Shown: piece after piece, positions 29,180 to 38,049 of the stretch
How positions within the stretch are numbered: position 1 is the first letter of the stretch
Layout: each line of letters begins with the position of its first letter
Assembly (NCBI GenBank): GCA_002321895.1
Contig: DCMZ01000015.1
Span: forward strand, 1 to 64,000
Length of the DNA stretch: 64,000 nucleotides
Reading direction: 5' to 3'
DNA from: Bdellovibrionaceae bacterium UBA1609
Lineage (GTDB): Bacteria; Bdellovibrionota; Bdellovibrionia; Bdellovibrionales; UBA1609
Position numbers and translations under genes: made by a program
Notes under the pieces: model-generated
Database searches by the model: none
Told to the model about the DNA's origin: nothing
Seen by the model: only the letters and a program-made list of their open reading frames with translations

Positions 29180-29617
29180 TTAACCCTCGTTTAACTGCTC
29201 AACCCGTTCGGTGGGTGAAATGATATCTGTGAGCCTTACCCCAAACTTTTCGTTAACAACCACAGCTTCGCCTCTTGCTACTAACTTGTCGTTGACTAGA
29301 ACTTCCATGGGTTCTCCAGCGAGCTTGTTCAATTCAACAACGCTACCTTGACCCAGGTTCAGTAGCTCGGACACAACCATCTTGGTTCGACCCAACTCCA
29401 CTGTCACCTTAAGTGGAATGTCCATTATTATATTTAGGTTGCGATCTCTAGTTTCAGCAGGGGATAATCCTTCACTGCCACCACCATCATCGGCACCACC
29501 GGCTCCAGCCATTCCGCCACCGCCAGCGTCTCCTCCACCATCGTCTCCTCCACCGACATCCATGCTGTCGAGTTCGGCTTCGAGAGTGCTTGCTAAGTCT
29601 TCTGCTTCTGTACTCAT
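29180..29617 (-). CDS. fliN: Flagellar motor switch protein FliN
   Basis: This 145-residue C-ring protein sets motor rotation with FliM and FliG. An acidic head and a flexible Gly-Asp linker (about 17-50, GGGDDGGGD) precede the SpoA/FliN domain: MDIPLKVTVELGRTKM, LLNLGQGSVVELNKLAGEP, VLVNDKLVARGEAVVVN and FGVRLTDI. The ATG follows AGAGGTG. Confidence 0.95.
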   Translation of the reverse strand: MSTEAEDLASTLEAELDSMDVGGGDDGGGDAGGGGMAGAGGADDGGGSEGLSPAETRDRNLNIIMDIPLKVTVELGRTKMVVSELLNLGQGSVVELNKLAGEPMEVLVNDKLVARGEAVVVNEKFGVRLTDIISPTERVEQLNEG

Positions 29618-29629
29618 GTTACACCTCTT

Positions 29630-30631
29630 TTATTTTTCCACCGGACGAGTCACTTGAACAGCCACTGTCCCGTGATGAATTCCATAATAAGCTTTGTATT
29701 TTTTTACACCTTCAACCTGAACATCAAACTCCCCTGTCGCATCTTGATCCAGAGGAATGACATCACCCACTTTTAATTTCATCAGATCATCAACAGAAAT
29801 CTCAGTGGTTCCTAAATCTACTTTTAGATTTACATTTGTCTCAACGAGTTGCTCTTTAATAATAGATGTCCAAAGTTTCTTATCCGTTTGATCGGATTCC
29901 ACCTGAAAACCTGTAGATAGCTTTTGCTTGATCGGCTCAATGGTAGAATATGGCACCACCAATGTGATGGTTCCGTTTGCGTTTTCTAGTTCCACATCAA
30001 AAGTGGATGCAATAACAATATCAGTTGGCGGTACAATACCAACAAACTGTGGGTTCACTTCAGTTCTTACAAAGCTACAGTCAATCTTTTCAACGCTGGA
30101 CCAAGCGGCATCAAGGTCAACTATGGCCAAGTCTACTACTTTTCTAACGATCTGAAGTTCAATTGGAGTAAAATCTTTTCCTTCGATTTTCGTATAGGGA
30201 TGATCTGCCCCGCCAAAGAAGTTATCTACCAATGCATAGGCCAGCTTACTTTCTATAACAAATAAGGCCGAACCACGAAGCGAGTTAAATCTCAATACAG
30301 ACATACAAGTCGGCATTGGTAAGGTGTTAATGAATTCTCCGAACTTTAAAAAATCGGTGGAAGCATGGTTAAGCGTAGCGATTTTTCTAAGAGCTGAAGA
30401 AAGCGAAACTCGAAAAGAACGCATAAATTTCTCATAGATCACATCCAACTGCGGAAGTCGGCCTCTGATAATTCTATCTTGGCTGGTTAAATCATAGGAG
30501 ACGACGACGCGATCATCATCTCCACCGCCACCGCCACCGCCGCCGGCAGCGTCTTCACCTGTATCGATCTCCCCTTCGCTAACTGCTGCGAGAAGAGCAT
30601 CCACTTCACTTTGTGATAAAACCTGGTTCAT
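29630..30631 (-). CDS. fliM: Flagellar motor switch protein FliM
   Basis: This 333-residue C-ring protein binds phosphorylated CheY. The N-terminal CheY-binding peptide LSQSEVDALLAAV (4-16) is intact. A run of seven glycines (about 30-39) links it to the middle domain (YDLTSQDRIIRGRLPQLD, SLSSALRKIATL). The C-terminal SpoA domain follows (LVETNVNLKVDLGTTEIS, LMKLKVGDVIPLDQ). The polyglycine linker is longer than usual. Confidence 0.96.
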   Translation of the reverse strand: MNQVLSQSEVDALLAAVSEGEIDTGEDAAGGGGGGGGDDDRVVVSYDLTSQDRIIRGRLPQLDVIYEKFMRSFRVSLSSALRKIATLNHASTDFLKFGEFINTLPMPTCMSVLRFNSLRGSALFVIESKLAYALVDNFFGGADHPYTKIEGKDFTPIELQIVRKVVDLAIVDLDAAWSSVEKIDCSFVRTEVNPQFVGIVPPTDIVIASTFDVELENANGTITLVVPYSTIEPIKQKLSTGFQVESDQTDKKLWTSIIKEQLVETNVNLKVDLGTTEISVDDLMKLKVGDVIPLDQDATGEFDVQVEGVKKYKAYYGIHHGTVAVQVTRPVEK

Positions 30632-30643
30632 ACCACTATTTCC

Positions 30644-31174
30644 TTAGTTATAAATAAACTCGGTAAAGTAAACTCTCTTAATTCGTCCCTTTGTCAGAAA
30701 CAAATTCACCTGATCTCTAATTTCTGTTCTCAGCGTATCTTTGCCATCCTTAGTAGACACCTGCGCATAAGACTTGCTGGAAAGGATGATAATAATGATG
30801 TCGCGAATTTTTGGCTTAAGCTTATCAATCTCCTCCTGAACATCATCGTTATTTACTTCAAGCTCCATATTGATCTTGGCTAGCTTTCTTCCTCGACTTC
30901 CAGACAGATTCACCAAAAAAGTTTCAAGCGGTATGAGCTTACCAATGAAATCTTCATTGGCGGCTTCTTCCTTCTGCGCTTGAGCTTCACCCTTGATAAC
31001 ATCATCAATTTTAGGCTCTTGATCTTGCTTCGTCTGATTCATAAAAAGCATTACGCCAATTCCGGCAACAACAAGCATGTTGAACACCGTTAGAATAATA
31101 AACAATATCGGCTTCTGACCTTGGCCAGCCTTTGGTTGTGCTTCCTGTTGTTCTTGCTGAGCTTCTTCAGCCAC
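30644..31174 (-). CDS. fliL: Flagellar basal-body protein FliL
   Basis: This 176-residue inner-membrane protein surrounds the stator and supports motor torque. A Gln-rich cytoplasmic tail (1-20) precedes one membrane helix (PILFIILTVFNMLVVAGIGVM, about 22-43) and a periplasmic stomatin-like domain (IPLETFLVNLSGSRGRK, KPKIRDIIIIILSSKSY, LRTEIRDQVNLFL). The ending KRVYFTEFIYN is typical. It is the first gene of the flagellar operon, behind a sigma-54 promoter. Confidence 0.94.
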   Translation of the reverse strand: MAEEAQQEQQEAQPKAGQGQKPILFIILTVFNMLVVAGIGVMLFMNQTKQDQEPKIDDVIKGEAQAQKEEAANEDFIGKLIPLETFLVNLSGSRGRKLAKINMELEVNNDDVQEEIDKLKPKIRDIIIIILSSKSYAQVSTKDGKDTLRTEIRDQVNLFLTKGRIKRVYFTEFIYN

Positions 31175-31498
31175 CTTTTCCCCCTTGGAGCTGGATTATC
31201 ACCTTCATATAAAGCAAGTGTGATGCCATACAGACTAAAGTGAGTCCTCATCCTCAAATGCTTTTAAACCCTCTTACATCTCTCGACGAAAATCGAAGGC
31301 GTCAAAAAAATCGGCGACAACCTGATCAATGCTTCACGAGAGACAAGATTTTTTGACAGGACTAGAGTCCTGTAACACGACCTTGGAATAGGATTTCTCA
31401 ACCAATATTCAACGCTTCTTTTGCTCGCATTAAGTCTTGCTATTGAAGCCCGATATGGGACTCTTTCTATATACGCAATTCAACCAAGGAGTAGGTTA
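31175..31498. other. Divergent intergenic region between fliL and a lipoprotein
   Basis: The 324 bases hold the sigma-54 promoter at 31213-31228 (-). They also hold a perfect inverted repeat, CAGGACT-AG-AGTCCTG, at 31357-31372. The repeat overlaps TTGACA at 31353-31358 and could be an operator for the plus-strand gene. An in-frame extension of the lipoprotein gene back to 31421 is rejected because the ribosome binding site and lipobox define a later start. Confidence 0.5.
31213..31228 (-). promoter_or_regulatory. Sigma-54 promoter of the flagellar operon
   Basis: On the minus strand TGGCAT, five bases and TTGCT match the -24/-12 consensus TGGCAC-N5-TTGCW, with the correct GG-N10-GC spacing. 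It lies about 39 bases before the fliL start, leaving room for a short leader with AAGGGGG. Sigma-54 control of early flagellar genes is common in polar-flagellate bacteria. Confidence 0.75.
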
Positions 31499-32113
31499 AT
31501 GAAGGGTACGTATTTATTAATAGCTTTGCTATTTACTGTGATAGGTTGTCGAGAAATCCCAGGAGAACTTACCGTACAAAATCCAATGGATCTGGAATAT
31601 AAAGGCGAAGTCAAAATGCAACTTCAGCCAGGCCCGTATTATTCTAAAATTAAAATTAACCAAAACCGTCGGTCTACAAAAATTACATTAGATGTGGAAG
31701 ACCAAAACGGAGCTGAGCAACGCTTAAAATTTAAAACCCGAGATCGCATTGATATTCCTACCAATGGGGATTTTGAGATTACCCCGAGACAATCTCGATT
31801 AAATGTCACACTCACCGGAGAAGTTGAGACTACAGAAGAGTATGTGGATCGATATAGAGACCGTGAGCAATGTTGGTATGATGAGCCCGTTAAACGCTGT
31901 TATACATCAGGCAATCCTCCACGTACTGTTTGTCGATGGGAGATGGAAAGACGTAGTGGATGGAAAGACGTAGATTTTGATCTCTATCGAATACATCAAG
32001 TCATCTCTCTTGAGATTTTTGATATAACCCTCGAGATGGTGGGCGAGTTTAACGGCGACGACACTTGGAATCGAAAAGTGATTCGTTATGAAAGTCGCTG
32101 CGATCGTTTTTAA
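31499..32113 (+). CDS. Small lipoprotein of unknown function
   Basis: The protein has 204 residues. ATG 31499 follows AAGGAG, and the signal sequence ends in VIGC (C17). The mature part is beta-rich and basic (MQLQPGPYYSKIKINQNRRS). It has a cysteine-bearing segment (REQCWYDEPVKRCYTSG, then VCRWEMERRSGW) that may form disulphides. I recognise no family. Its stop shares TTAA with the convergent inositol monophosphatase gene. Confidence 0.78.
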   Translation: MKGTYLLIALLFTVIGCREIPGELTVQNPMDLEYKGEVKMQLQPGPYYSKIKINQNRRSTKITLDVEDQNGAEQRLKFKTRDRIDIPTNGDFEITPRQSRLNVTLTGEVETTEEYVDRYRDREQCWYDEPVKRCYTSGNPPRTVCRWEMERRSGWKDVDFDLYRIHQVISLEIFDITLEMVGEFNGDDTWNRKVIRYESRCDRF

Positions 32114-32937
32114 CTTTGAATGGATTTTTTAATGATCGACTGCATTTGAGAATGTATTTCGGGGGTTCCAGCCAGGCAGGATTTCATGTCGGGTAAAAAG
32201 GGAACCCCTTCATAATTGGTGACAACGCCACCAGCTTCTTTCACCAGCAGAGCTCCTGCACATGTGTCCCAAGGATGCAGCCCTCGCTCCCAATAGCCAT
32301 CAAAGATGCCTTCCGCGACCATACACAAATCATAAGCGGCTGAGCCAGCTCGACGAATACCCCTCGGGGTCTCATGAAGAATGTTATCAAAAATCGTAAG
32401 TTGCTCGTTGAGCTGCTGTTCGCTGGTGGTAAAGAAACCCGTGGCCATCAAGCTTTGCCCCAATTCCTTGCGACCACTGATTTTTAAGGGCTCACCATTG
32501 CAAAAGGCCCCTTCCCCATTAACAGCCCAATAGGTTTTATCCATTTTAGGGACATCTATAACACCCACCTGATTCACTCCGTCGATGATCAATCCAATGC
32601 TAATGCAAAAGATCGGAAAGCGATGAACGTAGTTGGTGGTGCCGTCGAGAGGATCTACGACCCACGTCCTAGTACTTTTGTCTATTTTGTTGGCATCTTT
32701 ACCAAAAGATTCCTCTTCTCCCATAAAGTCTATGTCCGGGAAATCTTTGCCCAAAATCGCCTTAATTTCCCGCTCGCTGGTGACATCGGCTTCGCTCACT
32801 AAACCCGCCTGATGTTTCTCGTCTACGCGAGTTAAGTTGCCGAAATAATCCAGCAAAACTTTACGACCGGCCATTGCGGCACGCCGAGCTGAGTCCAATA
32901 GATCTTGGTTATTATAAGGAGTTTGTGCAGAGTTCAT
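32110..32937 (-). CDS. Inositol-1-monophosphatase family protein
   Basis: The protein has 275 residues and all metal-site motifs of the FIG/IMPase superfamily: GEEESFG (73-79), WVVDPLDGTTNY (92-103) and the C-terminal WDTCAGALLVKEAGG. It probably hydrolyses inositol phosphate or a similar sugar phosphate with magnesium. SuhB is the nearest well-known bacterial relative, but I do not assign the symbol because substrate choice cannot be read. A start at 32937 follows AAGAAGGG. Confidence 0.93.
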   Translation of the reverse strand: MNSAQTPYNNQDLLDSARRAAMAGRKVLLDYFGNLTRVDEKHQAGLVSEADVTSEREIKAILGKDFPDIDFMGEEESFGKDANKIDKSTRTWVVDPLDGTTNYVHRFPIFCISIGLIIDGVNQVGVIDVPKMDKTYWAVNGEGAFCNGEPLKISGRKELGQSLMATGFFTTSEQQLNEQLTIFDNILHETPRGIRRAGSAAYDLCMVAEGIFDGYWERGLHPWDTCAGALLVKEAGGVVTNYEGVPFLPDMKSCLAGTPEIHSQMQSIIKKSIQS

Positions 32938-33062
32938 CCCTTCTTTAATCCCGTTAACCCCAATATTGTCAAGGTTTTGACAGATTGACCCCCCTACGCT
33001 GAAAGATTAATCTTAAAGCTAACCGGGTAAGGATTTCGCTGTGTCCCATTATTGGAGGGGAA

Positions 33063-33881
33063 ATGAACAATTCAGGTGCCTTTAAAACAGATGCCATCTT
33101 AAAACTTTCGCTTTTCTTTTTTGTGTCGCTCTTTGCTTTCACAATTGGAACCTACGTCGGAAAACGTATGACCGAAAATGAGCGAAGACGATTGGCCTAT
33201 GATAAAGAATATGAACAATTACGGCAGAACGCAGGAATGGATGCGAATGGAGAAGAACAAATCTCCGATGCGGACATTGAAAAACTCAGTGATGAATTTG
33301 TAAAAGCCGAAGCGAACAAAATGGGAAATGAAGAGTCTTCACAACCCGTTGCTGCTAAAGAAGAACCTAAAGCCGAAGAAAAGCAAGCCATGGAAGATGG
33401 CTTTGTTAAAATGGATCGAAAGACGGCGTCTTCCACTCCAAAAAAAGTGGCAGCGAAGCCAATGGAAAAGAAGGCCGAACCGACTCCTGAAAAAACTGAA
33501 GCTAAGACCAATATGGCTGCAGCCAAAGACGTTGTTAAAAAAGCGGCCGACAGAGTGGCTGAAAACAAATCACCTTTGCCGACTCCAGTACCGAAGCGAG
33601 AGATTGCACGGGTACTACCTAAAATCTCTCCCAACTCTGTGGGTAAATACACGGTACAAGTGGCATCCTATGCCACTGAGAAAGAAGCTAAGGATCACGC
33701 TAAAAATTTGAAAGACCAAGGTTACTCTGCCTTTTACATTTCTGCCAAAGTTAAAAGTCGGGTGTGGTTTAGAGTGAGCGTAGGCTTGTTTGATAGCAAA
33801 ACAACGGCGAATAACTTTAAGCGTGAGCTGGTTAAGCAGGCTAATTTAAAATCTGCGATCATTCAAAAAATCATTAAGTAG
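33063..33881 (+). CDS. SPOR-domain membrane protein
   Basis: The protein has 272 residues with one N-terminal membrane helix (about 14-31), then a charged Ala/Lys/Glu-rich, probably extended linker (about 35-190). The C-terminal SPOR domain (about 195-272) contains GKYTVQVASYATEKEAKDHA and VWFRVSVGLFDSKTTANNF. SPOR domains bind glycan strands lacking stem peptides at the division septum. A cell-division role is therefore likely. The ATG follows GGAGGGG, and a strong terminator follows the stop. Confidence 0.9.
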   Translation: MNNSGAFKTDAILKLSLFFFVSLFAFTIGTYVGKRMTENERRRLAYDKEYEQLRQNAGMDANGEEQISDADIEKLSDEFVKAEANKMGNEESSQPVAAKEEPKAEEKQAMEDGFVKMDRKTASSTPKKVAAKPMEKKAEPTPEKTEAKTNMAAAKDVVKKAADRVAENKSPLPTPVPKREIARVLPKISPNSVGKYTVQVASYATEKEAKDHAKNLKDQGYSAFYISAKVKSRVWFRVSVGLFDSKTTANNFKRELVKQANLKSAIIQKIIK

Positions 33882-33903
33882 ATTTTGGTTTTCTTTTTGA
33901 GTT

Positions 33904-33933
33904 AAAAAAGCCGGTTATTGACCGGCTTTTTTT
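33904..33933 (+). terminator. Rho-independent terminator of the SPOR gene
   Basis: Arms AAAGCCGGT and ACCGGCTTT close a five-base loop TATTG and are followed by T residues. It is a canonical terminator starting 22 bases after the SPOR gene stop. Confidence 0.93.
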
Positions 33934-34128
33934 ATGGGCTTATGCCATTTAGGAGCGACATTTTTCGGCCCTCTCCGCCCTAAATTCAAAAAATTAGACA
34001 CTCACCAAAACTAATGGATTTCCATTTTCCCTATAATTTTCAAGCACTTGGTTTCCATCTCAATATGGAGCGATCGATGCATTCATTAGTGTTACCTAAA
34101 CCTAAACCTAAACGAAAAGGATTTCACA

Positions 34129-34899
34129 GTGATGATGAGACTTCTCACAATCACACTTATGTTTACAGCCCTAAGCTCGCTACTTTGGGGACCCATTGTC
34201 TTCGCCGATGACCAAGTCGTCGAACCTAAATTCTCCGGTGACTACCTGAAATTAAGTGGTTACTACAATTCTATTTCCTTACCCCTTGATTTTATCGATG
34301 GAAAGAAAGTCTTTCGTCTAAAAACCAGAGGGTCGACTCTCGTCACCGAAGATGTTCGACTGAATTTGAAGTTAAGAGTGGATTTCAACGATAACCAGTT
34401 GAGCAAAACAGATGCTCGTTACGTTGACTACTTTCGTGAAAGAACACCTGGACCAGCTTCAAATATTATAAATGACACATCCATTGAAGGTATCAACATC
34501 TCCCCTTCTGGTGATCACCTGAAAGTAAGATATGCCGTCAACTTCAGCTTTCAAAACTCACTGGCCAGCGCAAAATGGGTTGTATCTAATACCGTTCAAT
34601 TGATCTATCTCGATAGCTGCAAAGGCGATTATATAAATTCTATGGCTTCTATCCCAGCGGATGTGAAATTGTTTGCTCCAAGAAACAGCCACCTCTACAA
34701 TTCATCCTTTACAAAAGAACTACAGGAGTTCTCTTGTGTAGTTGCTCTTACGGAGCACTATAAAATTACAAATGTGGAAACCAGCTTAGTGAGTCATGAC
34801 TCAAAGGGATTACTTTTCATAACTGATTTGCTCAATAAGATGTTTAAAATTTTCTTTGCTCCCAAAGAATTGATTTACGTGAAGGTCCCTGAGCTATGA
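34129..34899 (+). CDS. Exported two-cysteine protein, paralogue 1 of 3
   Basis: The protein has 256 residues with a signal peptide (about 1-25, ending PIVFA). It resembles the next two proteins. Shared features are SGDHLKVRYAVNFSFQN followed by SAKWVVS, a cysteine in YLDSCKGD, a second cysteine about 40 residues later (EFSCVVAL), and a C-terminal YKITNVETSLV then LLNKMFKIFF and IYVKVPEL. The two cysteines are conserved in all three and may form a disulphide. I know no family. It opens an operon of seven exported proteins, and its stop overlaps the next start as ATGA. Three copies of CCTAAA lie upstream at about 34090. Confidence 0.8.
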   Translation: MMMRLLTITLMFTALSSLLWGPIVFADDQVVEPKFSGDYLKLSGYYNSISLPLDFIDGKKVFRLKTRGSTLVTEDVRLNLKLRVDFNDNQLSKTDARYVDYFRERTPGPASNIINDTSIEGINISPSGDHLKVRYAVNFSFQNSLASAKWVVSNTVQLIYLDSCKGDYINSMASIPADVKLFAPRNSHLYNSSFTKELQEFSCVVALTEHYKITNVETSLVSHDSKGLLFITDLLNKMFKIFFAPKELIYVKVPEL

Positions 34900-35687
34900 A
34901 AATTCGATTCCAAAAAATTATACAACTTCTGATTCCCTTGTTTTTGATTCTAAGTAGCAACTATTCGTATGCAACAAAGAGCTCTATTAGTAGCCATTAC
35001 AACGGACTCTTCCTGCGGGCCCGCGGTTTCAATTCTATAGATCTGTCTATGCCTTCGGAAGATATTAAAAATAAAGTTGAACCCATCTACACAACCTATA
35101 GAGACTACCTTTACAGGCTTTCAGTCAAAGAAAACTCAATTGAGATGCTTGATAATAAAATACGCCTCCACGCTGAGATTGGAATAGACAACGGTACTTT
35201 CACCGAATTCGATCCAAAATATATGGATCATTTTGAAAAAAATAACCCTCATATCAGTGATATTTTTAAAGGCCTCGGAGCTGAAGTGACTGAGATTGAC
35301 AAAGATGGAAAAACTCTTCGGGTCACCTATTTTGGCAAATTTAAGTTTGAAAATGGGGCTGGAAGTGCCAATTGGATTATTTCTCGCGATAACCTATTAG
35401 AATATAAAGATCAATGTACCCAAGACATTTTAGATTCTGTCGCCCGGTTCTTAGATCAACAAGTCGATATTTACAATTCAGCTAACGCTACTAAGCCAAG
35501 GGAATTTAAAGTTAAGTCTCTTCCCTGCATTGTTGTTTCCCCAGGCCCCTACAAACTAACGAATGTAAATACATCCTTTGCAGAAAAGGATTCCATCGAG
35601 ATCCAATTTTTAACTGATGTTATAAATAAAGCCTTTGAAGTATTTATCCCAAATAAAAAAAGTATCTACATAAAGGTCTCTCAATGA
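34896..35687 (+). CDS. Exported two-cysteine protein, paralogue 2 of 3
   Basis: The protein has 263 residues with a signal peptide (about 1-26, ending NYSYA). It aligns along its length with the previous protein: DKDGKTLRVTYFGKFKFEN, SANWIISRDN, cysteines in YKDQCTQD and SLPCIVV, then YKLTNVNTSF, LTDVINKAFEVF and IYIKVSQ. The mature protein is beta-rich and is probably periplasmic or outer-surface. Both ends overlap neighbours by four bases, so translation is probably coupled. Function is unknown. Confidence 0.82.
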   Translation: MKIRFQKIIQLLIPLFLILSSNYSYATKSSISSHYNGLFLRARGFNSIDLSMPSEDIKNKVEPIYTTYRDYLYRLSVKENSIEMLDNKIRLHAEIGIDNGTFTEFDPKYMDHFEKNNPHISDIFKGLGAEVTEIDKDGKTLRVTYFGKFKFENGAGSANWIISRDNLLEYKDQCTQDILDSVARFLDQQVDIYNSANATKPREFKVKSLPCIVVSPGPYKLTNVNTSFAEKDSIEIQFLTDVINKAFEVFIPNKKSIYIKVSQ

Positions 35688-36439
35688 ATATAATTTCGAA
35701 ATACTCCTGTTTTATGGCTTTTATTGCTACAACGTCGATTTGCCTTTCTTCTCATGCTACCAAATTTGATAGAGGATGGAATGGGGTATATGGCGAGTCC
35801 GCAGTGAATATCCTGACTCGCCCCTTGGGCTACAAAGACAAAGCCATAATCCGGGTGAGAGGATCGCGCTTCCAACTTGATGACACTCGAAATAGTGTTC
35901 GGTATCGGATGGATTTAAACTCAAAGGACGAACAACTCTTCGATGACAGCTATGTAAACTATCAAACAAAAATTAATCCACAACTTGATGGATTTTATAA
36001 AAATTCTGGATTTAAAGTTGAAGAGGTCGGTAAAGATGGAAAATCCTTCAGTGGCTACCAATTTTCCCATGGTGAGTATAGCTCCATATTTGGATCTGTC
36101 TTTGTACGATTTATAATGCCACTCACTTTTGAACTTCAGGACAAGTGTGACAGTCCCGATTTGGAAGTAGAATTAGGAAATTACCTGGAAGAAATCGGCC
36201 AAGAAAATACAGAGGAGAACTTAAATCTTCTGGTGGATGAGTTTAAAAATCGAAGATGCATCAAACTTACTGGAACAATGTGGAAATTGGACGATATTTA
36301 TACAAGTCTTTCTGAACCCACTGAGGCATCAAGACAACTAGCTATCCACTTTTTCAACGATATTGTCTTAGGTCCAGTCTTAAATTCCCTGCCTGTAGCC
36401 TCAGTCTATTACTACCCTCACCCAGATGGAGATTTGTAA
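35684..36439 (+). CDS. Exported two-cysteine protein, paralogue 3 of 3
   Basis: The protein has 251 residues with a signal peptide (about 1-25, ending LSSHA). It is the most divergent of the trio but keeps the frame: GKDGKSFSGYQFSHGEY, LQDKCDSPD, a second cysteine 38 residues later (NRRCIKL), MWKLDDIYTSL, and a hydrophobic C-terminus (HFFNDIVLGPVL). The trio probably arose by tandem duplication and then split roles. It is followed after three bases by the cytochrome-like gene. Confidence 0.8.
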   Translation: MNIISKYSCFMAFIATTSICLSSHATKFDRGWNGVYGESAVNILTRPLGYKDKAIIRVRGSRFQLDDTRNSVRYRMDLNSKDEQLFDDSYVNYQTKINPQLDGFYKNSGFKVEEVGKDGKSFSGYQFSHGEYSSIFGSVFVRFIMPLTFELQDKCDSPDLEVELGNYLEEIGQENTEENLNLLVDEFKNRRCIKLTGTMWKLDDIYTSLSEPTEASRQLAIHFFNDIVLGPVLNSLPVASVYYYPHPDGDL

Positions 36440-36442
36440 ATT

Positions 36443-37621
36443 ATGAACCTTATTACTCACTACTTCTCCTACATAATTACCGCGGTTAGTATTTTGCTGC
36501 CCACTGGAGCCTTGGCAAATTCTAATGAACTCATTTTTTATAACCTCACTGGCTATGATTACCCGGGAGATCGGTTGGTCCTAAATGCTCTTTCTCCTGA
36601 AGAAGCAGTACAGAAAGGTATAGAGGATTCTGAATTCATGGATGCAAAGATTAACAATCTTGTGTCACGAATGACTCGAGAGGAAGACAACCCCTTCGAG
36701 GAGTTAGGTTATTACCACGCCGCTTTGGCCTTAGGCATGACAACTGACATTGATTTTCGAGATATTTTTATAAAAACTTATTCCCTTGTGAATGTGGGTC
36801 GCTCCAACGCACTTGGATCTCTTGAACAAATCTACAGAAACGGCACTGAAGAATTCGATCTTTCAGAAATCTCAATGAATGGTTTCTCTAATATAAGCAA
36901 AAAAGCTAAGTTGAGATTTGAGGATGATTTTATCGATTCAGATACAAACCATCCTGACCTGGCTAATATGGCCATGGGACTATTTTCTACATACGAGTTT
37001 GCAAAAGAATTTCTAAATGATGGCACACAAAGAAAAGCTGTTCGTGGCGTCTATGACATTTTTCTCTGCTCTAAAATCGACACCTACAAAGACAGCACTT
37101 TAGATTCTTTTTATGTTGGAGCGGACATCGACCGGGATCCCGGTGGCAATCCCCATAAGTTTAATGGGGACTGTAGCGGTTGTCATGTACCTCTTGACTC
37201 CCAAAGACCGGCATTTTCCTATCATGCCTATAATGAAAATAATAGTCTAAGATTTGACCGCCAACTGTTCGTTTTGACTAAGCTCAATAGAAACCCAAAA
37301 GAATACGGAGGCACATTGATCTATTCGGATTTTTGGGAAAACCCTTTGACCACTCCCACACACCAAGCCCGGTTTGACTGGAGAGGACCCACTTCAGGTA
37401 AAGGTTTACAAGAGTGGGCATCAATGATTGTCAATTCTGGTCAATTCAGCCGATGTATGGCCCAAAAAGTCCTCCAAGTATTTTGTGATAAATCGGAGGA
37501 TTTCCATCAAGAGCCGTCGGCTAAAGTGGTAGTGCAAGATCTTGCCAATAAATTTGAAGACAGTGGTTATCGATTTTTAGAACTCATTAAATCTTCCGTT
37601 CGGAGTCCAATATGTCATTAA
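36443..37621 (+). CDS. Exported protein with one c-type haem motif
   Basis: The protein has 392 residues with a signal peptide (about 1-25, ending TGALA). A single haem-binding motif C244-SG-C247-H248 lies in NGDCSGCHVPLDSQRP. The C-terminal part (ARFDWRGPTSGKGLQEWA, FSRCMAQKVLQVFC, DLANKFEDSGYRFLELIKS) resembles in pattern the DUF1585/DUF1588 end of planctomycete-type cytochrome proteins, often encoded beside DUF1501-type proteins. That family call is tentative. The gene overlaps the next by 10 bases. Confidence 0.78.
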   Translation: MNLITHYFSYIITAVSILLPTGALANSNELIFYNLTGYDYPGDRLVLNALSPEEAVQKGIEDSEFMDAKINNLVSRMTREEDNPFEELGYYHAALALGMTTDIDFRDIFIKTYSLVNVGRSNALGSLEQIYRNGTEEFDLSEISMNGFSNISKKAKLRFEDDFIDSDTNHPDLANMAMGLFSTYEFAKEFLNDGTQRKAVRGVYDIFLCSKIDTYKDSTLDSFYVGADIDRDPGGNPHKFNGDCSGCHVPLDSQRPAFSYHAYNENNSLRFDRQLFVLTKLNRNPKEYGGTLIYSDFWENPLTTPTHQARFDWRGPTSGKGLQEWASMIVNSGQFSRCMAQKVLQVFCDKSEDFHQEPSAKVVVQDLANKFEDSGYRFLELIKSSVRSPICH

Positions 37622-38049
37622 AGCTATCCATTGTAGTTTTCCTGGGACTTGCCATAAGCCCACTGACCCAAGCCAGTGAGTTAAGATTAAAAGATGGGCG
37701 TACCTATGCTCGTTTTCTTTCACGGACATTAGATATTCCCTGGAATCAATACATTACAGAGTTTGATAAAGTGAAAGCCAATCTCCCAAAAAGCGGTGAT
37801 CCGAGTGAGTTCATTGCCACCAATGATTCTCTCGCAAAACTCGCCCATTATGGGTGTGATGAAGTGGCCTGGCTGGATGACGGATCTTATAACCTTGATT
37901 GGCTTTACCAGAGTTTTTTAAAAAGAAAGCCCACCATCGAAGAGAGAGAAAAAGCCATACTTAAAAAAGATGGCAGTTTCGATGTATTCGCAAACTGTAT
38001 GGTGATTGCATTACACCCCCAAGTGATTTTATCCCGAGGTGCAAAATGA
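37612..38049 (+). CDS. Small exported protein of the cytochrome operon
   Basis: The protein has 145 residues with a signal peptide (about 1-21, ending LTQA). It has two cysteines (HYGCDEVAW and ANCMVIALHP). LDWLYQSFLKRKPTIEE followed by ANCMVIALHPQVILSRG recalls the helical FLGRxPT segment of DUF1592/DUF1800-type proteins, so it may be a detached piece of such a protein. It sits between the cytochrome-like gene and the DUF1501-like gene, overlapping both. Confidence 0.72.
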   Translation: MSLKLSIVVFLGLAISPLTQASELRLKDGRTYARFLSRTLDIPWNQYITEFDKVKANLPKSGDPSEFIATNDSLAKLAHYGCDEVAWLDDGSYNLDWLYQSFLKRKPTIEEREKAILKKDGSFDVFANCMVIALHPQVILSRGAK

